DNA from: Hyphomicrobium_A sp963776675
GTDB taxonomy: Bacteria; Pseudomonadota; Alphaproteobacteria; Rhizobiales; Hyphomicrobiaceae
Direction: 5' to 3'
Length of the DNA stretch: 64,000 nucleotides
Assembly (NCBI GenBank): GCA_963776675.1
Contig: CAVZNR010000021.1
Location: 1 to 64,000, forward strand
Shown here one piece after another: positions 1-11,156 of the stretch. A program made the position numbers and the translations under genes. A model generated the notes under the pieces. That model was not told where the DNA came from. It saw only the letters and a list, made by a program, of their open reading frames with translations, and did not search any database. Every line of letters begins with the position of its first letter. The first letter of the stretch is position 1.

Positions 1-222
1 GAGGAAACCTCTTTTACGCAATACCAACGTGGCACCCGTGTCCTGCCCGGTGACCTTGGCGCCCGCGGCTTGCGGCGGGGGTCCCGGTATGCGACGGCAT
101 CACGTCCCCTCAGGGTCAATCGCGAAACCCTCATCAGCTGGTAAGTTTTCGAATGCGGCACGTTGGCTGGGCGGGCAACAGCGCGGCGAGCCCGCGAGCG
201 CCGCGCCGCCGCGGCGGCGCCG

Positions 223-2084
223 TTATCGGAGGTCGCGAAAGCCGGGGGGGCGGGGGGCACGAAGCCGCCGCCGAGGATCGACTGCACGTAGTCGCCCACG
301 GTCTGGCGTGTTCTTGCCGTTGCCGCCGCCCTCCGAAGAAGGACCAGCCATCCTCGACGGTCTTGAGCTGCACCGGCGCCAGATGGTTCGGGCCCTGGCG
401 ATCTGATTCCACTGGCCGGCCAGCGCCTGCGTGATGCGCTTCTCGTGGCCGTAGATGTCGCTGGCCATCTGGGTCTCGCCGTTATCGTCCACCCACGCCG
501 TGAAGTAGGTGACGTGCACGCCGATCGGGTGCTCGATCTCGATCGCGTTGTCCTCCGGCCCGTGCTCGACCAGGTCGTCGACCTTGGCCGCATCCCAGCC
601 TTTGTCCTCGGCAAGCAGGATCTCGGCCATCGAACCGGATTGCGCACGCGCATGCAGCCGTGGCTGACGCACGGGTGGCATTTTCGAGCAGCTGCTTGCT
701 CGGCGTGTCGTGCATGTAGACGAGGTGCTTGTTGGGGAAGGCGACTTCACCACGCCCAGAGCGTTGTGCGCCCCGGCGGCTGATAGACGTCAAAGCGGCG
801 GATGTCGGTCTCGTCCCAGTCGACGTCTTCGGGATCGATGCGCCGGCCGTTCTGCGTCAGGCGCAGGCCCTGGCGCTCGAAGGTGTTTCCGCCGCGCGCT
901 AGGCTCGGATAAAGCTCGTTGACCTTGATCGAGTTCGGCACGTTCCAGCGCGGCTGGAAGATGATGTTCTTCATGTTCTCTGAGAACACCGGCGTCTGCT
1001 TGCTGACGAGACCGGTGATGACGCGCTCGGTGTGGATGACCGAGCCGTCCTTGACGATGCGCAGCGTGAACTCGGGGATGTTCACCCAGACGTAGAGGTC
1101 GCCCATGTCGGTGGGCATCCAGCGCCACTCTTCCATGTTGGCGATGAGTTTGTCGGGGCTCAGGACCTCGACGTCGTTCAATACCGAGCGCGTGCCGCTT
1201 CCGATGAGGGCGTCGGGATTGAGGCCCTTCTCCTTCTGAAAGGCCATGACGGCGTCTTTGAGCGTGTCGTCATAGAACGTCTCGTCGACAGGCTTGCCGT
1301 CCGCCGCGGGTGCGGGAGCTGCAACCTCGAGGCGCTTGCGCAGCAGCGCAATGTCGGGATGCGACATGCCGGGCTTCAGCAGCGGGCCGTCGGGAATGCG
1401 TACGATCTGTTTCTCGGCTGCATCCTTGCGCAGCTTGAGCAGCGCCTGACGCAGCTTCTCGAATTGCGGGTGCTGCGGATGGAAGCCGCGCAGCACGGCG
1501 TCGGGCTCGGTGGAGGTGGCGAGCTGCGCCAGCACGTCCTGCGGACCGAGGAGCTGCGGCGTGCGGTCGAGGTAGGAGCTCAAATCCTGGGCGGGGTTCA
1601 TGATGCGGCCGCCGCGGGCGTCGCGCGCATACTTGAGCACCGCGACCGACAGCGTGGTCTCTGCCTCGGCGAGAGCGCCGGGTTCGGTGTTCGAGGCGAG
1701 CGGAGCCGGCAGCGCAAAGTCGCTGGCGTTGAGGCCCCAGTCGTCCGCGCGTTTGATCTCGGCGATGGCGGCCTCGGCTTTGGGCGTCAGCCCCGACGGG
1801 CCCACCCAGACGGGCTCGTACGTGCGCTTGGCATAGAAGGCCGCCAGCGCATCGAGGTCTTCCTTGGAGAGGGCGGGAGTCGGCGTCGTCAGTCGCTGCT
1901 GCAAGGCGATGCCGATAGGATCCTGCGGCGTCGGCTCGGGAACGGCGGTGGCGGACGGCTGCGGCGTTTCGAGCGGAGGCTCGGCGGTTGCCGTCATTTG
2001 CGGCGCGGGCGCTTCTTGCGCCAGGACCGGGCTCACGACGAATGACGTGGCCAAGCCGAACGCCACAAAACTCCGCATGTACAT
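223..2084 (-). CDS. L,D-transpeptidase (YcbB/YkuD type), multiply frameshifted
   Basis: Exported enzyme that forms 3-3 (L,D) crosslinks in peptidoglycan. It starts at ATG 2084 with GAGGAG 8 bases upstream and a signal peptide ending near VLAQ. A proline-rich linker, a peptidoglycan-binding domain and the YkuD catalytic domain follow. The first frame reads cleanly to about 790, then the frame must change several times: the segments FPNKHLVYMHDTPSK, SHGCMR (catalytic His/Cys) and the stretch to IYGHEKRITQALAGQW lie in different frames. Each change fits one missing base. Further losses near 390 and 290 make the 3' end uncertain; the gene may run off the left edge. Family assignment is firm; whether it is truly broken is not. 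Confidence 0.8.
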
Positions 2085-2314
2085 TACGCTATCTCCTCGT
2101 TCGCGGTCGCACGCTAGCCGAGGCTGGCAGGGCTGACCACCCCCGCAAAACCGAACTGCATGGCGCGGAGGAACGGGGGGCGAGAAGTGTGGCTGAAATA
2201 CGCCGGAAAGCCCGCGCGCTGTCGCCGCGGGCTCAAATCGTGCGTGTCGCTTTTGTGAAGGGCGGCGGGGCGGCGGAGGGGGAACGCCGCCCCGACCCGA
2301 GGTTCGAGCTCCGT

Positions 2315-3820
<1,506 letters not shown>

Positions 3821-4070
3821 GGGGACTCGCACTCAACCTCTACGGGCCCCAGCCCACCAAAGTCCCCCGACTTGCGTCAGGACTGGACACTTGGCCACCG
3901 GCGGCTCACTCAACTAGAGGAGAGATTGCCCAACATGGGTAAACAAGCCGTTGCGAAAGGGCTCAGGTTGATCCTTTTCTGCGTCCGGTGGGTCGCAACG
4001 GCATCGCGGGTTGCATCGTTGGGCCTGTCCGCGCATGGTTAAGGCCAGCCAAACCGCCCTGGAGCATAAG

Positions 4071-5939
4071 ATGCGAATGGAACTGCGCACCACCGGTGCG
4101 TCGCACGTCGATGCGGCTCGTCAGCAGGAAGGCGGCGCGAGCGGCGCTGCCGCCGAGCTGGGAACGTTGCCGGAATGGAGCCTCGCCGATCTGTATGCGG
4201 GGCCCGATGCGCCCGAGATTGCCCGCGACCTCGAGGATGCCACCGCGCAGGCGCGCCGCATCAAGGAGACGTATCACGGCAAGCTGGCGCAGCTCGGCCG
4301 TGACGGTGCGGTTCTGGGCGCTGCGATCAAGGAGTTCGAGCGCCTGGTCGAGGTGATGGGAAGGCTCGGGTCGTTCGCCGGGCTCTATTACGCCGCCGAT
4401 CAGTCCGATCCCAAGCGCGCCAAGTTCTATGGCGACATCTCCGAAAAGCTCACCGCCATCTCGATGGACATCATCTTCTTCGATTTGGAGCTCAACCAGA
4501 TCGACGACGCGGCGATGGAAGAAGCGCTCAAAGATCCGCGCGCCGGGCACTACAGGCCGTGGATCGAAAACGTCCGCAAGGAGAAGCCGTATCAGCTCGA
4601 TGAGACGATCGAGCGATTGTTCCATGAGAAAAGCCAGACCTCGAACAGTGCCTGGGACCGCCTCTTCAGCGAGACGATGACGGCGCTGCGCTTCCCCGTC
4701 GCCGGCGAGGAGGCGCCGCTGACGCTCGAGCTGACGCTCAACCTGCTGTCCAACCCCGACGAGGGCAAGCGCAGGGCTGCAGCTGAAGCGCTCGCCGCCG
4801 TGTTCAAAGACAACGTCCGTCTCTTTGCGCTGATCACCAATACGCTCGCCAAGGACAAGGAGATCTCCGACCGCTGGCGCGGCTTCAAGGACGTGGCCGA
4901 CAGCCGCCATCTCGCCAACAGGGTCGAGGCCGAGGTCGTAAATGCGCTGGCTGCAAGCGTGCGCGACTCCTATCCGCGGCTGTCGCATCGCTACTACGCG
5001 CTCAAGGCCAAGTGGCTGGGCAAGGACAAGCTCGCGCACTGGGATCGCAACGCGCCGCTGCCCGAGCAGCCCGAGCGCATCTTCGCCTGGTCGGAGGCGC
5101 GCCAGCTGGTGCTCGGCGCCTACAACGGCTTCGCGCCCGAGATGGCGAGCCTGGCGCAAGAGTTTTTTGACAAGCGCTGGATCGACGCGCCCGTACGTGC
5201 GGGCAAGGCGCCCGGCGCCTTCTCGGCAGCGACGGTGCCGTCGGTGCACCCGTACGTGCTGCTCAACTATCTGGGCAAGCCGCGCGACGTGACGACGCTT
5301 GCGCACGAGCTCGGCCACGGCGTGCACCAGATGCTGGCGCGCCCGCAAGGCGCGTTGATGGCACCGACGCCGCTGACGCTCGCGGAAACGGCCTCGGTCT
5401 TCGGCGAGATGCTGACGTTCAAGGCGCTTTTAAAGGAGATCAAGGATCCCAAAGAGCGCAAGGCAATGATCGCCGGCAAGGTCGAGGACATGCTCAACAC
5501 GGTGGTGCGCCAGATCGCGTTCTACACCTTCGAGCGCAAGGTGCACGAGGCGCGCCGCAAGGGCGAGCTGACGCCCGACGAGCTCAATGCCATCTGGCTC
5601 GAGGTGCAGGTGGAGAGCCTAGGGCCGGCGATCGATCTCAAGCCCGGCTACGAGGTGTTCTGGACCTACGTGCCCCACTTCATCCACTCGCCGTTCTACG
5701 TCTACGCCTACGCCTTCGGCGATTGCCTGGTGAACTCGCTCTACGGGCTCTACGAGGAAGCGCATCCAGGCTTCGTCAACAAGTACTTCGACATGCTCAA
5801 GGCCGGCGGCTCCAAGCATCACTCGGAGCTGCTGGCGCCGTTCGGTCTCGACGCCGCTCAGCCGGAGTTCTGGCAGAAGGGCCTCAACGTCATCGCCGGC
5901 ATGATCGACGAGCTGGAGCAGATGGACGCGACCGCATAA
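4071..5939 (+). CDS. pepF: Oligoendopeptidase F, M3 family zinc metallopeptidase
   Basis: Cytoplasmic zinc peptidase of family M3 that cleaves short peptides. The zinc site HELGH begins at residue 412, and the third ligand lies in the downstream LAETASVFGE segment. The 622-residue length fits the PepF branch. The reading frame opens at TTG 4011 and has ATGs at 4035 and 4071; 4071 is preferred because GGAG precedes it by six bases. It diverges from the sigma-54 regulator across a promoter-sized gap and ends just before a strong terminator hairpin, so it is probably a single-gene transcript. Confidence 0.92.
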   Translation: MRMELRTTGASHVDAARQQEGGASGAAAELGTLPEWSLADLYAGPDAPEIARDLEDATAQARRIKETYHGKLAQLGRDGAVLGAAIKEFERLVEVMGRLGSFAGLYYAADQSDPKRAKFYGDISEKLTAISMDIIFFDLELNQIDDAAMEEALKDPRAGHYRPWIENVRKEKPYQLDETIERLFHEKSQTSNSAWDRLFSETMTALRFPVAGEEAPLTLELTLNLLSNPDEGKRRAAAEALAAVFKDNVRLFALITNTLAKDKEISDRWRGFKDVADSRHLANRVEAEVVNALAASVRDSYPRLSHRYYALKAKWLGKDKLAHWDRNAPLPEQPERIFAWSEARQLVLGAYNGFAPEMASLAQEFFDKRWIDAPVRAGKAPGAFSAATVPSVHPYVLLNYLGKPRDVTTLAHELGHGVHQMLARPQGALMAPTPLTLAETASVFGEMLTFKALLKEIKDPKERKAMIAGKVEDMLNTVVRQIAFYTFERKVHEARRKGELTPDELNAIWLEVQVESLGPAIDLKPGYEVFWTYVPHFIHSPFYVYAYAFGDCLVNSLYGLYEEAHPGFVNKYFDMLKAGGSKHHSELLAPFGLDAAQPEFWQKGLNVIAGMIDELEQMDATA

Positions 5940-5972
5940 GGCAAGCCTCTGCGGGTGGACCGCTGCAACCCA

Positions 5973-6001
5973 AAGGAAGCGCAACACTGTTGCGCTTCCT
6001 T
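5973..6001 (+). terminator. Hairpin terminator after oligoendopeptidase F
   Basis: A perfect 13-bp inverted repeat (5973-5985 with 5989-6001) encloses a three-base loop ACT, 33 bases after the pepF stop. The stem ends in CTTCCTT. There is no long T run, but the perfect stem makes termination likely. Confidence 0.75.
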
Positions 6002-6167
6002 GTCGCGCTGCGGCATTGCAACGGTTTCCCGCCTCAGAGTCTTACTTCATTGTCAAGGCCGTGAAGCGGGGGCTTTCTCGAATTTGGGGGTTTCCCTCGG
6101 ACAGGGTTAGGGGTTAGAAGCGCGCGCCAATTGCTGCACTGCAGTCATCCCAATGTGAGGTGCCGAC

Positions 6168-8078
6168 GTGGCACAATCGCACGTCGCGAAGGGCGCCGAG
6201 CCGGGGCTCCCCGACGGCACGCCCTATAAGCATTTTTGGCCGCTCGTCCTCGGAAGTGTGGGCGTCGTCTATGGCGACATTGGCACGAGCCCGCTGTATG
6301 CGTTCCGCGAAGCGGTCATCGCCGCCAAAGCCTCGAGCTTCGCCGGCCGCGAGGCGGTGTTCGGCGTGCTGTCGCTTATCCTGTGGTCGCTGCTGCTGAT
6401 CGTCACCCTCAAGTACGTCGTCATCCTGCTGCGCGCCGACAACAAGGGCGAGGGCGGCATGTTCGCTCTTATGGCGCTCGGCCAGTCGGTCGCCAAGCGC
6501 AGTGCGCCGGTGATCATGGCGCTCGGCATCGCGGGGGCGTCGTTCTTCTACGGTGACGCCGTCATTACGCCGGCCATCTCGGTCCTATCCGCCGTCGAAG
6601 GTTTGACCCTCGTCTCGCCCGCGCTTGAGCAATACGTGATGCCGCTGTCGCTGATCATTCTGATCGGGCTGTTTACGGCGCAGTCGCGTGGCACCGCGAA
6701 GGTGGCCTCGTTCTTCGGTCCGATCACGGTGGTTTGGTTCCTGGTGCTGGCCGGCGGCGGGATCGTGCATCTCTTCATCAATCCGGAGGTGCTCGTCGCC
6801 ATGAATCCTTGGTACGGGATCAAGTTCCTGCTGCGCCACGGCCTGATCGGCCTGACGGTCCTGGGCCTCGTCTTCCTCGCCGTGACGGGCGCCGAAGCGC
6901 TCTATGCCGATCTCGGCCACTTCGGCCGCAAGCCCATCCAGACGGCGTGGTTCGGCCTTATCCTGCCCGCGCTCACGCTCAACTACTTTGGGCAAGGCGC
7001 GCTGGTGCTGGCGCACCCCGAGGCGCTCGAGAACCCCTTCTATCTGCTCTATCCGGACTGGGCGCTCGTTCCCATGGTCATCCTTGCGACCATGGCGACG
7101 ATCATCGCGAGCCAGGCGGTGATTACCGGCGCCTTCTCGCTGACACGCCAGGCGATACAGCTGGGTCTGTTGCCGCGCTTCGGCATCACGCACACGTCCG
7201 AGGCCGTGTCGGGCCAGATCTACATGCCGCGCGTCAATTGGATGCTGCTCATCGGCGTCCTGGTCGTCGTGTTGATCTTCCGCTCCTCCACCAACCTGGC
7301 GGCGGCCTACGGCGTGTCCGTGACTGCGGCGATGGTGATCGATACGCTGCTCGCCTTCTTCGTGATCTGGCAATTCTGGAAGTGGCCGCTGTGGCGTACG
7401 CTTCTGCTGGTCATCCCGCTGCTGTTCCTCGAGCAGGCGTTCCTGACCGCCAACTTCCTCAAGGTGTTCGAAGGCGGCTGGGTGCCGCTCACGCTCGCGG
7501 CCTGCGTCGGGCTCATCATGATCACCTGGGTGCGGGGCTCGCGCCTGCTCGCCAAGCAGAACCGCAAGAACGAGGCCGATCTCGACTGGCTGTTGCGCCG
7601 GCTCGAGGCCAAGCCGCCGCACCGCGTGCCGGGCACCGCGGTGTTTTTCACCGCCGATCCGACCGCGGCGCCGACCGCGCTCATGCACAACCTCAAGCAC
7701 AACCGCATCCTGCATGAGCGCAACATCATCCTGTCCATCCACACGGAGGACACCCCGCGCGTGCCGCGCTACGAGCGCATCTCGGTGGATCGCGTGACCG
7801 ACACCTTCATTCGTGTGATCGCCCGCTACGGCTTCATGGAGACGCCGAGCGTGCCCAAGATTTTCGACCAGTGTCGCCGCAAGGATCTCAAAGTCGACAT
7901 GAGCGCGACGTCGTTCTTCCTGTCGCGCCGCAACCTGAGGCCGACGCCAAAGTCGGAGATGCCGATGTGGCAGGACCGCCTGTTCGTGGCGCTGGCGCGC
8001 AGCGCGCAGGACGCCACCACCTACTTCCAGATCCCGACGGATCGCGTGGTCGAGGTCGGCACCCAGGTCGCGATCTGA
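6168..8078 (+). CDS. kup: Potassium uptake protein Kup
   Basis: Proton-coupled potassium transporter of the KUP/HAK/KT family in the inner membrane. The N-terminus carries the family signature GDIGTSPLYAF at about residues 37-47. About a dozen hydrophobic segments follow to residue 440, and then the cytoplasmic C-terminal domain. At 636 residues the length is usual for Kup. ATG 6168 follows GAGGTGCCGACG. It stands alone between the pepF terminator and a hairpin at 8086, so it appears to be monocistronic. Confidence 0.95.
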   Translation: MAQSHVAKGAEPGLPDGTPYKHFWPLVLGSVGVVYGDIGTSPLYAFREAVIAAKASSFAGREAVFGVLSLILWSLLLIVTLKYVVILLRADNKGEGGMFALMALGQSVAKRSAPVIMALGIAGASFFYGDAVITPAISVLSAVEGLTLVSPALEQYVMPLSLIILIGLFTAQSRGTAKVASFFGPITVVWFLVLAGGGIVHLFINPEVLVAMNPWYGIKFLLRHGLIGLTVLGLVFLAVTGAEALYADLGHFGRKPIQTAWFGLILPALTLNYFGQGALVLAHPEALENPFYLLYPDWALVPMVILATMATIIASQAVITGAFSLTRQAIQLGLLPRFGITHTSEAVSGQIYMPRVNWMLLIGVLVVVLIFRSSTNLAAAYGVSVTAAMVIDTLLAFFVIWQFWKWPLWRTLLLVIPLLFLEQAFLTANFLKVFEGGWVPLTLAACVGLIMITWVRGSRLLAKQNRKNEADLDWLLRRLEAKPPHRVPGTAVFFTADPTAAPTALMHNLKHNRILHERNIILSIHTEDTPRVPRYERISVDRVTDTFIRVIARYGFMETPSVPKIFDQCRRKDLKVDMSATSFFLSRRNLRPTPKSEMPMWQDRLFVALARSAQDATTYFQIPTDRVVEVGTQVAI

Positions 8079-8085
8079 GATCGCG

Positions 8086-8105
8086 ACGCGCCCTTGTCGG
8101 CGCGT
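8086..8105 (+). terminator. Possible hairpin terminator after kup
   Basis: A 7-bp GC stem (ACGCGCC with GGCGCGT, six-base loop) begins eight bases after the kup stop. No T tract follows, so it is only a candidate. Confidence 0.4.
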
Positions 8106-8165
8106 TCCGCGTTCCCGATATGCGCTAAGGCGGCGGGCCCGATGGCGCCGCCCGGATCAGGATCG

Positions 8166-9530
8166 ATGGGCGACGAGGAAAACAGGTTCTCCGCCAGAGC
8201 CGCGCGCTACGTGCGCGTGGGCACCAACGTGGGCGGGCTGGCGGCCCGCGTCGCCGGCGAGCGCCTGTTTGGGCGCGAGCACGATTCGGCGCGCACCGCT
8301 GCCGATCTCGCCGCCGCGCTGGGCGGGCTCAAAGGCCCGCTGATGAAGGTCGCGCAGCTGCTGTCGACCATCCCCGAAGCGCTGCCGGCCGAGTATGCGC
8401 GCGAGCTTGGCCAACTGCAGTCCGCCGCACCCGCCATGGGGCCCGCCTTCGCAAGGCGGCGTATGCAAGTCGAGCTCGGGCCCGACTGGGCGAAGCGCTT
8501 TGCCAGCTTCGACACGCAGGCCGCGGCCTCGGCGTCGCTCGGCCAGGTGCACAAGGCGGTGGCGCTCGACGGGCGCGAGCTGGCCGTCAAGCTTCAGTAT
8601 CCGGATATGTCGTCGGCCGTCGAGGCGGACCTCGTCCAGCTGAAGGCCGTGTTCGCGATCCATGCGCGCATGAACCCCGCCGTCGAGACCGGCGAGATCT
8701 TGAAGGAGATCTCTGCGCGGCTGCGCGAGGAGCTCGACTACGAGCTCGAGGCGCACCACACCAAGCTCTACGGAAACATCTTTGCCCACGATCCGCGCAT
8801 CCGCGTGCCCGAGGTGCTGCCCGAGCTGTCGACCAAGCGGCTGCTGACCATGACGTGGCTGCAGGGGGCTAAGCTGCTCGACTACAAGCCGGCGCCGATG
8901 GAGGACCGCAACGCGATCGCGCAGGCGATGTTTCGCGCCTGGTGGTTTCCGTTCAGCCACTACGGCGTCATCCACGGCGACCCGCACCTGGGCAACTATA
9001 CGGTTTTCGAGAACGAGGGACGCCCCGCAGGCATCAATCTTCTCGACTACGGCTGCATCCGCACCTTCCACGTGCCGTTCGTGCAGGGCGTCATCGATCT
9101 CTACAACGGCTTGCTCGAGGGTGACCGCGATCTCGTCGCGCACGCCTACGAGACCTGGGGCTTCCGCGGTCTGTCGCCGGAGCTGATCGAGGCCATGACG
9201 ATCTGGGCCAAGTTCATCTACGGGCCCCTGCTCGACGACCGCGTGCGCGCCATCGCCGAGGATACGGCGCCCGGCGAGTACGGCCGCCGCGAGGCCTTCA
9301 ACGTGCACAAGGTCCTGCGCGAGAAGGGCCCGGTGACGGTGCCGCGCGAGTTCGTGTTCATGGATCGGGCGGCCATCGGTCTCGGCGGCGTGTTCCTGCA
9401 CCTGGGCGCTCGCCAGAACTGGTACCGCCTGTTCAACGAGACGATCGAGGGCTTCAAGCTCGACGACGTCACCGAGCGTCAGCGCACCGCGTTCGCGAAA
9501 GCTGGCGTGCCGCTGCCCGACGTGGTGTGA
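8166..9530 (+). CDS. ABC1/UbiB-family atypical kinase
   Basis: Member of the ABC1 (UbiB/ADCK/AarF) atypical kinase family, whose members act in ubiquinone synthesis or lipid and isoprenoid homeostasis. Visible motifs are the N-terminal extension motif as KVAQ (KxGQ in UbiB proper), the Ala-rich loop AAASASLGQVH, ion-pair lysine LAVKLQYP, catalytic HGDPHLGNY and metal-binding LLDYG. At 454 residues it lacks the C-terminal membrane helices of UbiB, so it is probably the soluble ABC1 type. ATG 8166 is chosen because it fits the family N-terminus; ATG 8142 is an alternative. It follows kup by about 90 bases with a hairpin between. Confidence 0.85.
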   Translation: MGDEENRFSARAARYVRVGTNVGGLAARVAGERLFGREHDSARTAADLAAALGGLKGPLMKVAQLLSTIPEALPAEYARELGQLQSAAPAMGPAFARRRMQVELGPDWAKRFASFDTQAAASASLGQVHKAVALDGRELAVKLQYPDMSSAVEADLVQLKAVFAIHARMNPAVETGEILKEISARLREELDYELEAHHTKLYGNIFAHDPRIRVPEVLPELSTKRLLTMTWLQGAKLLDYKPAPMEDRNAIAQAMFRAWWFPFSHYGVIHGDPHLGNYTVFENEGRPAGINLLDYGCIRTFHVPFVQGVIDLYNGLLEGDRDLVAHAYETWGFRGLSPELIEAMTIWAKFIYGPLLDDRVRAIAEDTAPGEYGRREAFNVHKVLREKGPVTVPREFVFMDRAAIGLGGVFLHLGARQNWYRLFNETIEGFKLDDVTERQRTAFAKAGVPLPDVV

Positions 9531-9536
9531 GGCCCA

Positions 9537-9863
9537 TTACCCGCCGGCGATATCCTGCCGCCTGCGCTGGTACTCCTCGCGGTCGATCTCGCCGCGCGCA
9601 TAGCGCTCGTCGAGGATGTCGCGCGCTGTCGGAGTGCCAGGAGCCGCCTTGCCGCCGCCCCGCGAGCGAACGAACGGCACGATCAGCGCGATCAGCAAGA
9701 CGACCAGCCCGATGGTCAGCAGGGGACCGAGTATCATGCCACCTCCCCAACCCATGCCCCAACCCATCCCCCAGTCATGCATGTGCCAGGGCCCTTGTCC
9801 GTCCTGCGCCCAGGCCGGTGTGCCGAGCCCCGCCAGAAGTGCTGCGGCGAGCGGCTTGCTCAT
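9537..9863 (-). CDS. SHOCT-domain small membrane protein
   Basis: 108-residue protein with an apparent signal peptide (cleavage near AWAQ), a Trp/Met/Gly-rich stretch (WGMGWGMGWGGG), one transmembrane helix at about residues 47-66, and a C-terminal SHOCT motif (ILDERYARGEIDREEYQRRR). SHOCT is a short C-terminal oligomerisation motif; the function of such proteins is unknown. It lies 12 bases downstream of the DUF2892 gene on the same strand, so the two are probably cotranscribed. Confidence 0.8.
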   Translation of the reverse strand: MSKPLAAALLAGLGTPAWAQDGQGPWHMHDWGMGWGMGWGGGMILGPLLTIGLVVLLIALIVPFVRSRGGGKAAPGTPTARDILDERYARGEIDREEYQRRRQDIAGG

Positions 9864-9875
9864 GGCACGCCATCC

Positions 9876-10073
9876 TCAGTTGCTGCAGGTCTTGACGCCG
9901 ACCAGCGAATAGGCGGGACACACGCCGATAAGTCCCGTCGCCAGCGGCACGATACCGATCCAGCCCCACATCGAGGCATAGTCGGGCCCGTAGAGGCCGA
10001 GCGGCGACGCGATGAGGGCCAGCCCAGCGACGACGCGCACGACGCGGTCGAGCGTTCCTTCGTTCCTGCTCAT
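9876..10073 (-). CDS. DUF2892 (YgaP-like) inner membrane protein
   Basis: 65-residue protein of the DUF2892 type, the membrane part of YgaP-like proteins. It opens MSRNEGTLDRVVRVVAG and has two hydrophobic helices, with a Cys-Pro in the second (GLIGVCPAYSL) as is common in the family. ATG 10073 is chosen because AAGGAG lies 8 bases upstream; the frame stays open to 10133 without a better site. It is upstream of and probably cotranscribed with the SHOCT gene and is divergent from the cytochrome c gene. There is no rhodanese domain, so sulfur transfer cannot be assumed. Confidence 0.8.
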   Translation of the reverse strand: MSRNEGTLDRVVRVVAGLALIASPLGLYGPDYASMWGWIGIVPLATGLIGVCPAYSLVGVKTCSN

Positions 10074-10263
10074 GGTGATGCTCCTTGGCTCGCATCGGGC
10101 TCGCGTCCGGCAGCCGTGCTTGCAGCGGGACAAGCTAATCCGCCGCCCGCAATCTGGAACTGATGTGGGTCAATCGCGGCTGCAAACCCGGGCTGTAGGA
10201 CGACGTAGCGCCCTGCGCCCAAAAGCGATTAAGCTCGCGACGAGCTTCTTTACGGAGAAATCG

Positions 10264-10596
10264 ATGCTGCGACTGAGAATGGCGGTAGTGGCGGCGCTCG
10301 TCGTGTCCGGCGCGAGTGCGCTATCGGCACGTGCCGAGGACGCCGATGTTGCCAAGGGTCGCAAACTGGCAAACACCCTGTGCGCCCAATGCCATCTCAA
10401 CGAGGGGCAGGGCGAGAAGCAGGGGCCGATGGGGGTGCCGGGGTTTGTCGCCGTGGCGAACCGCCCCGATCAGACCTACGGCGGCATCGTGCGCTGGCTC
10501 AAGGCGGTGCCGCCCATGATGCCGGACCACCACCTGACGCTCGACGAGATTGACCAGCTCGCGGCCTTCATCATGTCGCTGCGCAAAGACTCTTAG
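10264..10596 (+). CDS. Small secreted class I cytochrome c
   Basis: 110-residue periplasmic c-type cytochrome. A signal peptide ends near ARAE; the haem motif CAQCH occupies residues 40-44. The likely distal methionine is M85 or M86 in VPPMMPDHH. ATG 10264 has GGAG about 8 bases upstream; the frame is open far upstream, but the signal peptide fixes this start. The protein is a monohaem electron carrier and its partner cannot be told from context. Confidence 0.85.
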   Translation: MLRLRMAVVAALVVSGASALSARAEDADVAKGRKLANTLCAQCHLNEGQGEKQGPMGVPGFVAVANRPDQTYGGIVRWLKAVPPMMPDHHLTLDEIDQLAAFIMSLRKDS

Positions 10597-10645
10597 TTTT
10601 GTGGCGGCCGGCTGCGAGGCGCTGGCGCAGGCCGAATCTAGCCGC

Positions 10646-11077
10646 TCAGTCCCGCGTGGGAGCCTGCGCCGACAGCATGTGCGTGGCGAAAGCGAAGATA
10701 TATCCTGTCGACCATCCGAACATGAGCACGCCGGTTGCCGCCTCGAGCGGGCCCAACAGGCGCATATTCACGGGCAGGGTCACATCGGCATAGCCCACCG
10801 TCGTGTAGCTCGACAGCGAGAAATAGAGCGAGGTCGCCAGGTCGTCGAAGCCGCCGATCGCGTAATAGGCCACGGCCCACAGCACCGCCTGCACCAGATG
10901 CGACGCGAGCAGAACAGTGAACACGAGGAACAACAGCAGCGCGTGCGCGCGGAACACATTGATGACGCGCAAGTGCACGCTCTGAATGAGACGCACCATC
11001 ATGCGGGCGACCACCACGGCGTGCACTGCGACGCTCACGAAGATCAGCAACAGAGCAACCAGCCCAAATCCGATCAT
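10646..11077 (-). CDS. Two-TM potassium channel protein
   Basis: 143-residue membrane protein with an N-terminal helix, a second helix near 46-70, a pore loop bearing the potassium selectivity filter TVGYAD (residues 93-98) and a final helix. It belongs to the ion_trans_2 pore family and lacks regulatory RCK domains, so gating input is not visible. The ATG at 11077 follows GGAGGGG by five bases; longer frames to 11155 lack such a site. The neighbouring minus-strand MgtC-type gene lies upstream with 79 bases between. Confidence 0.82.
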   Translation of the reverse strand: MIGFGLVALLLIFVSVAVHAVVVARMMVRLIQSVHLRVINVFRAHALLLFLVFTVLLASHLVQAVLWAVAYYAIGGFDDLATSLYFSLSSYTTVGYADVTLPVNMRLLGPLEAATGVLMFGWSTGYIFAFATHMLSAQAPTRD

Positions 11078-11156
11078 GTCCGCCCCTCCGTTGCCGCCGA
11101 TCGGCAAACTGCAGTGTGCCGTCGGGGCCGTCAACCCGCGCATCCTTGCGCACACA

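Noticed and set aside
3963..5348. 461-codon minus-strand frame opposite oligoendopeptidase F
   Set aside because: Antisense shadow of a clear M3 peptidase gene; its composition is rich in Arg, His and Leu with no fold.
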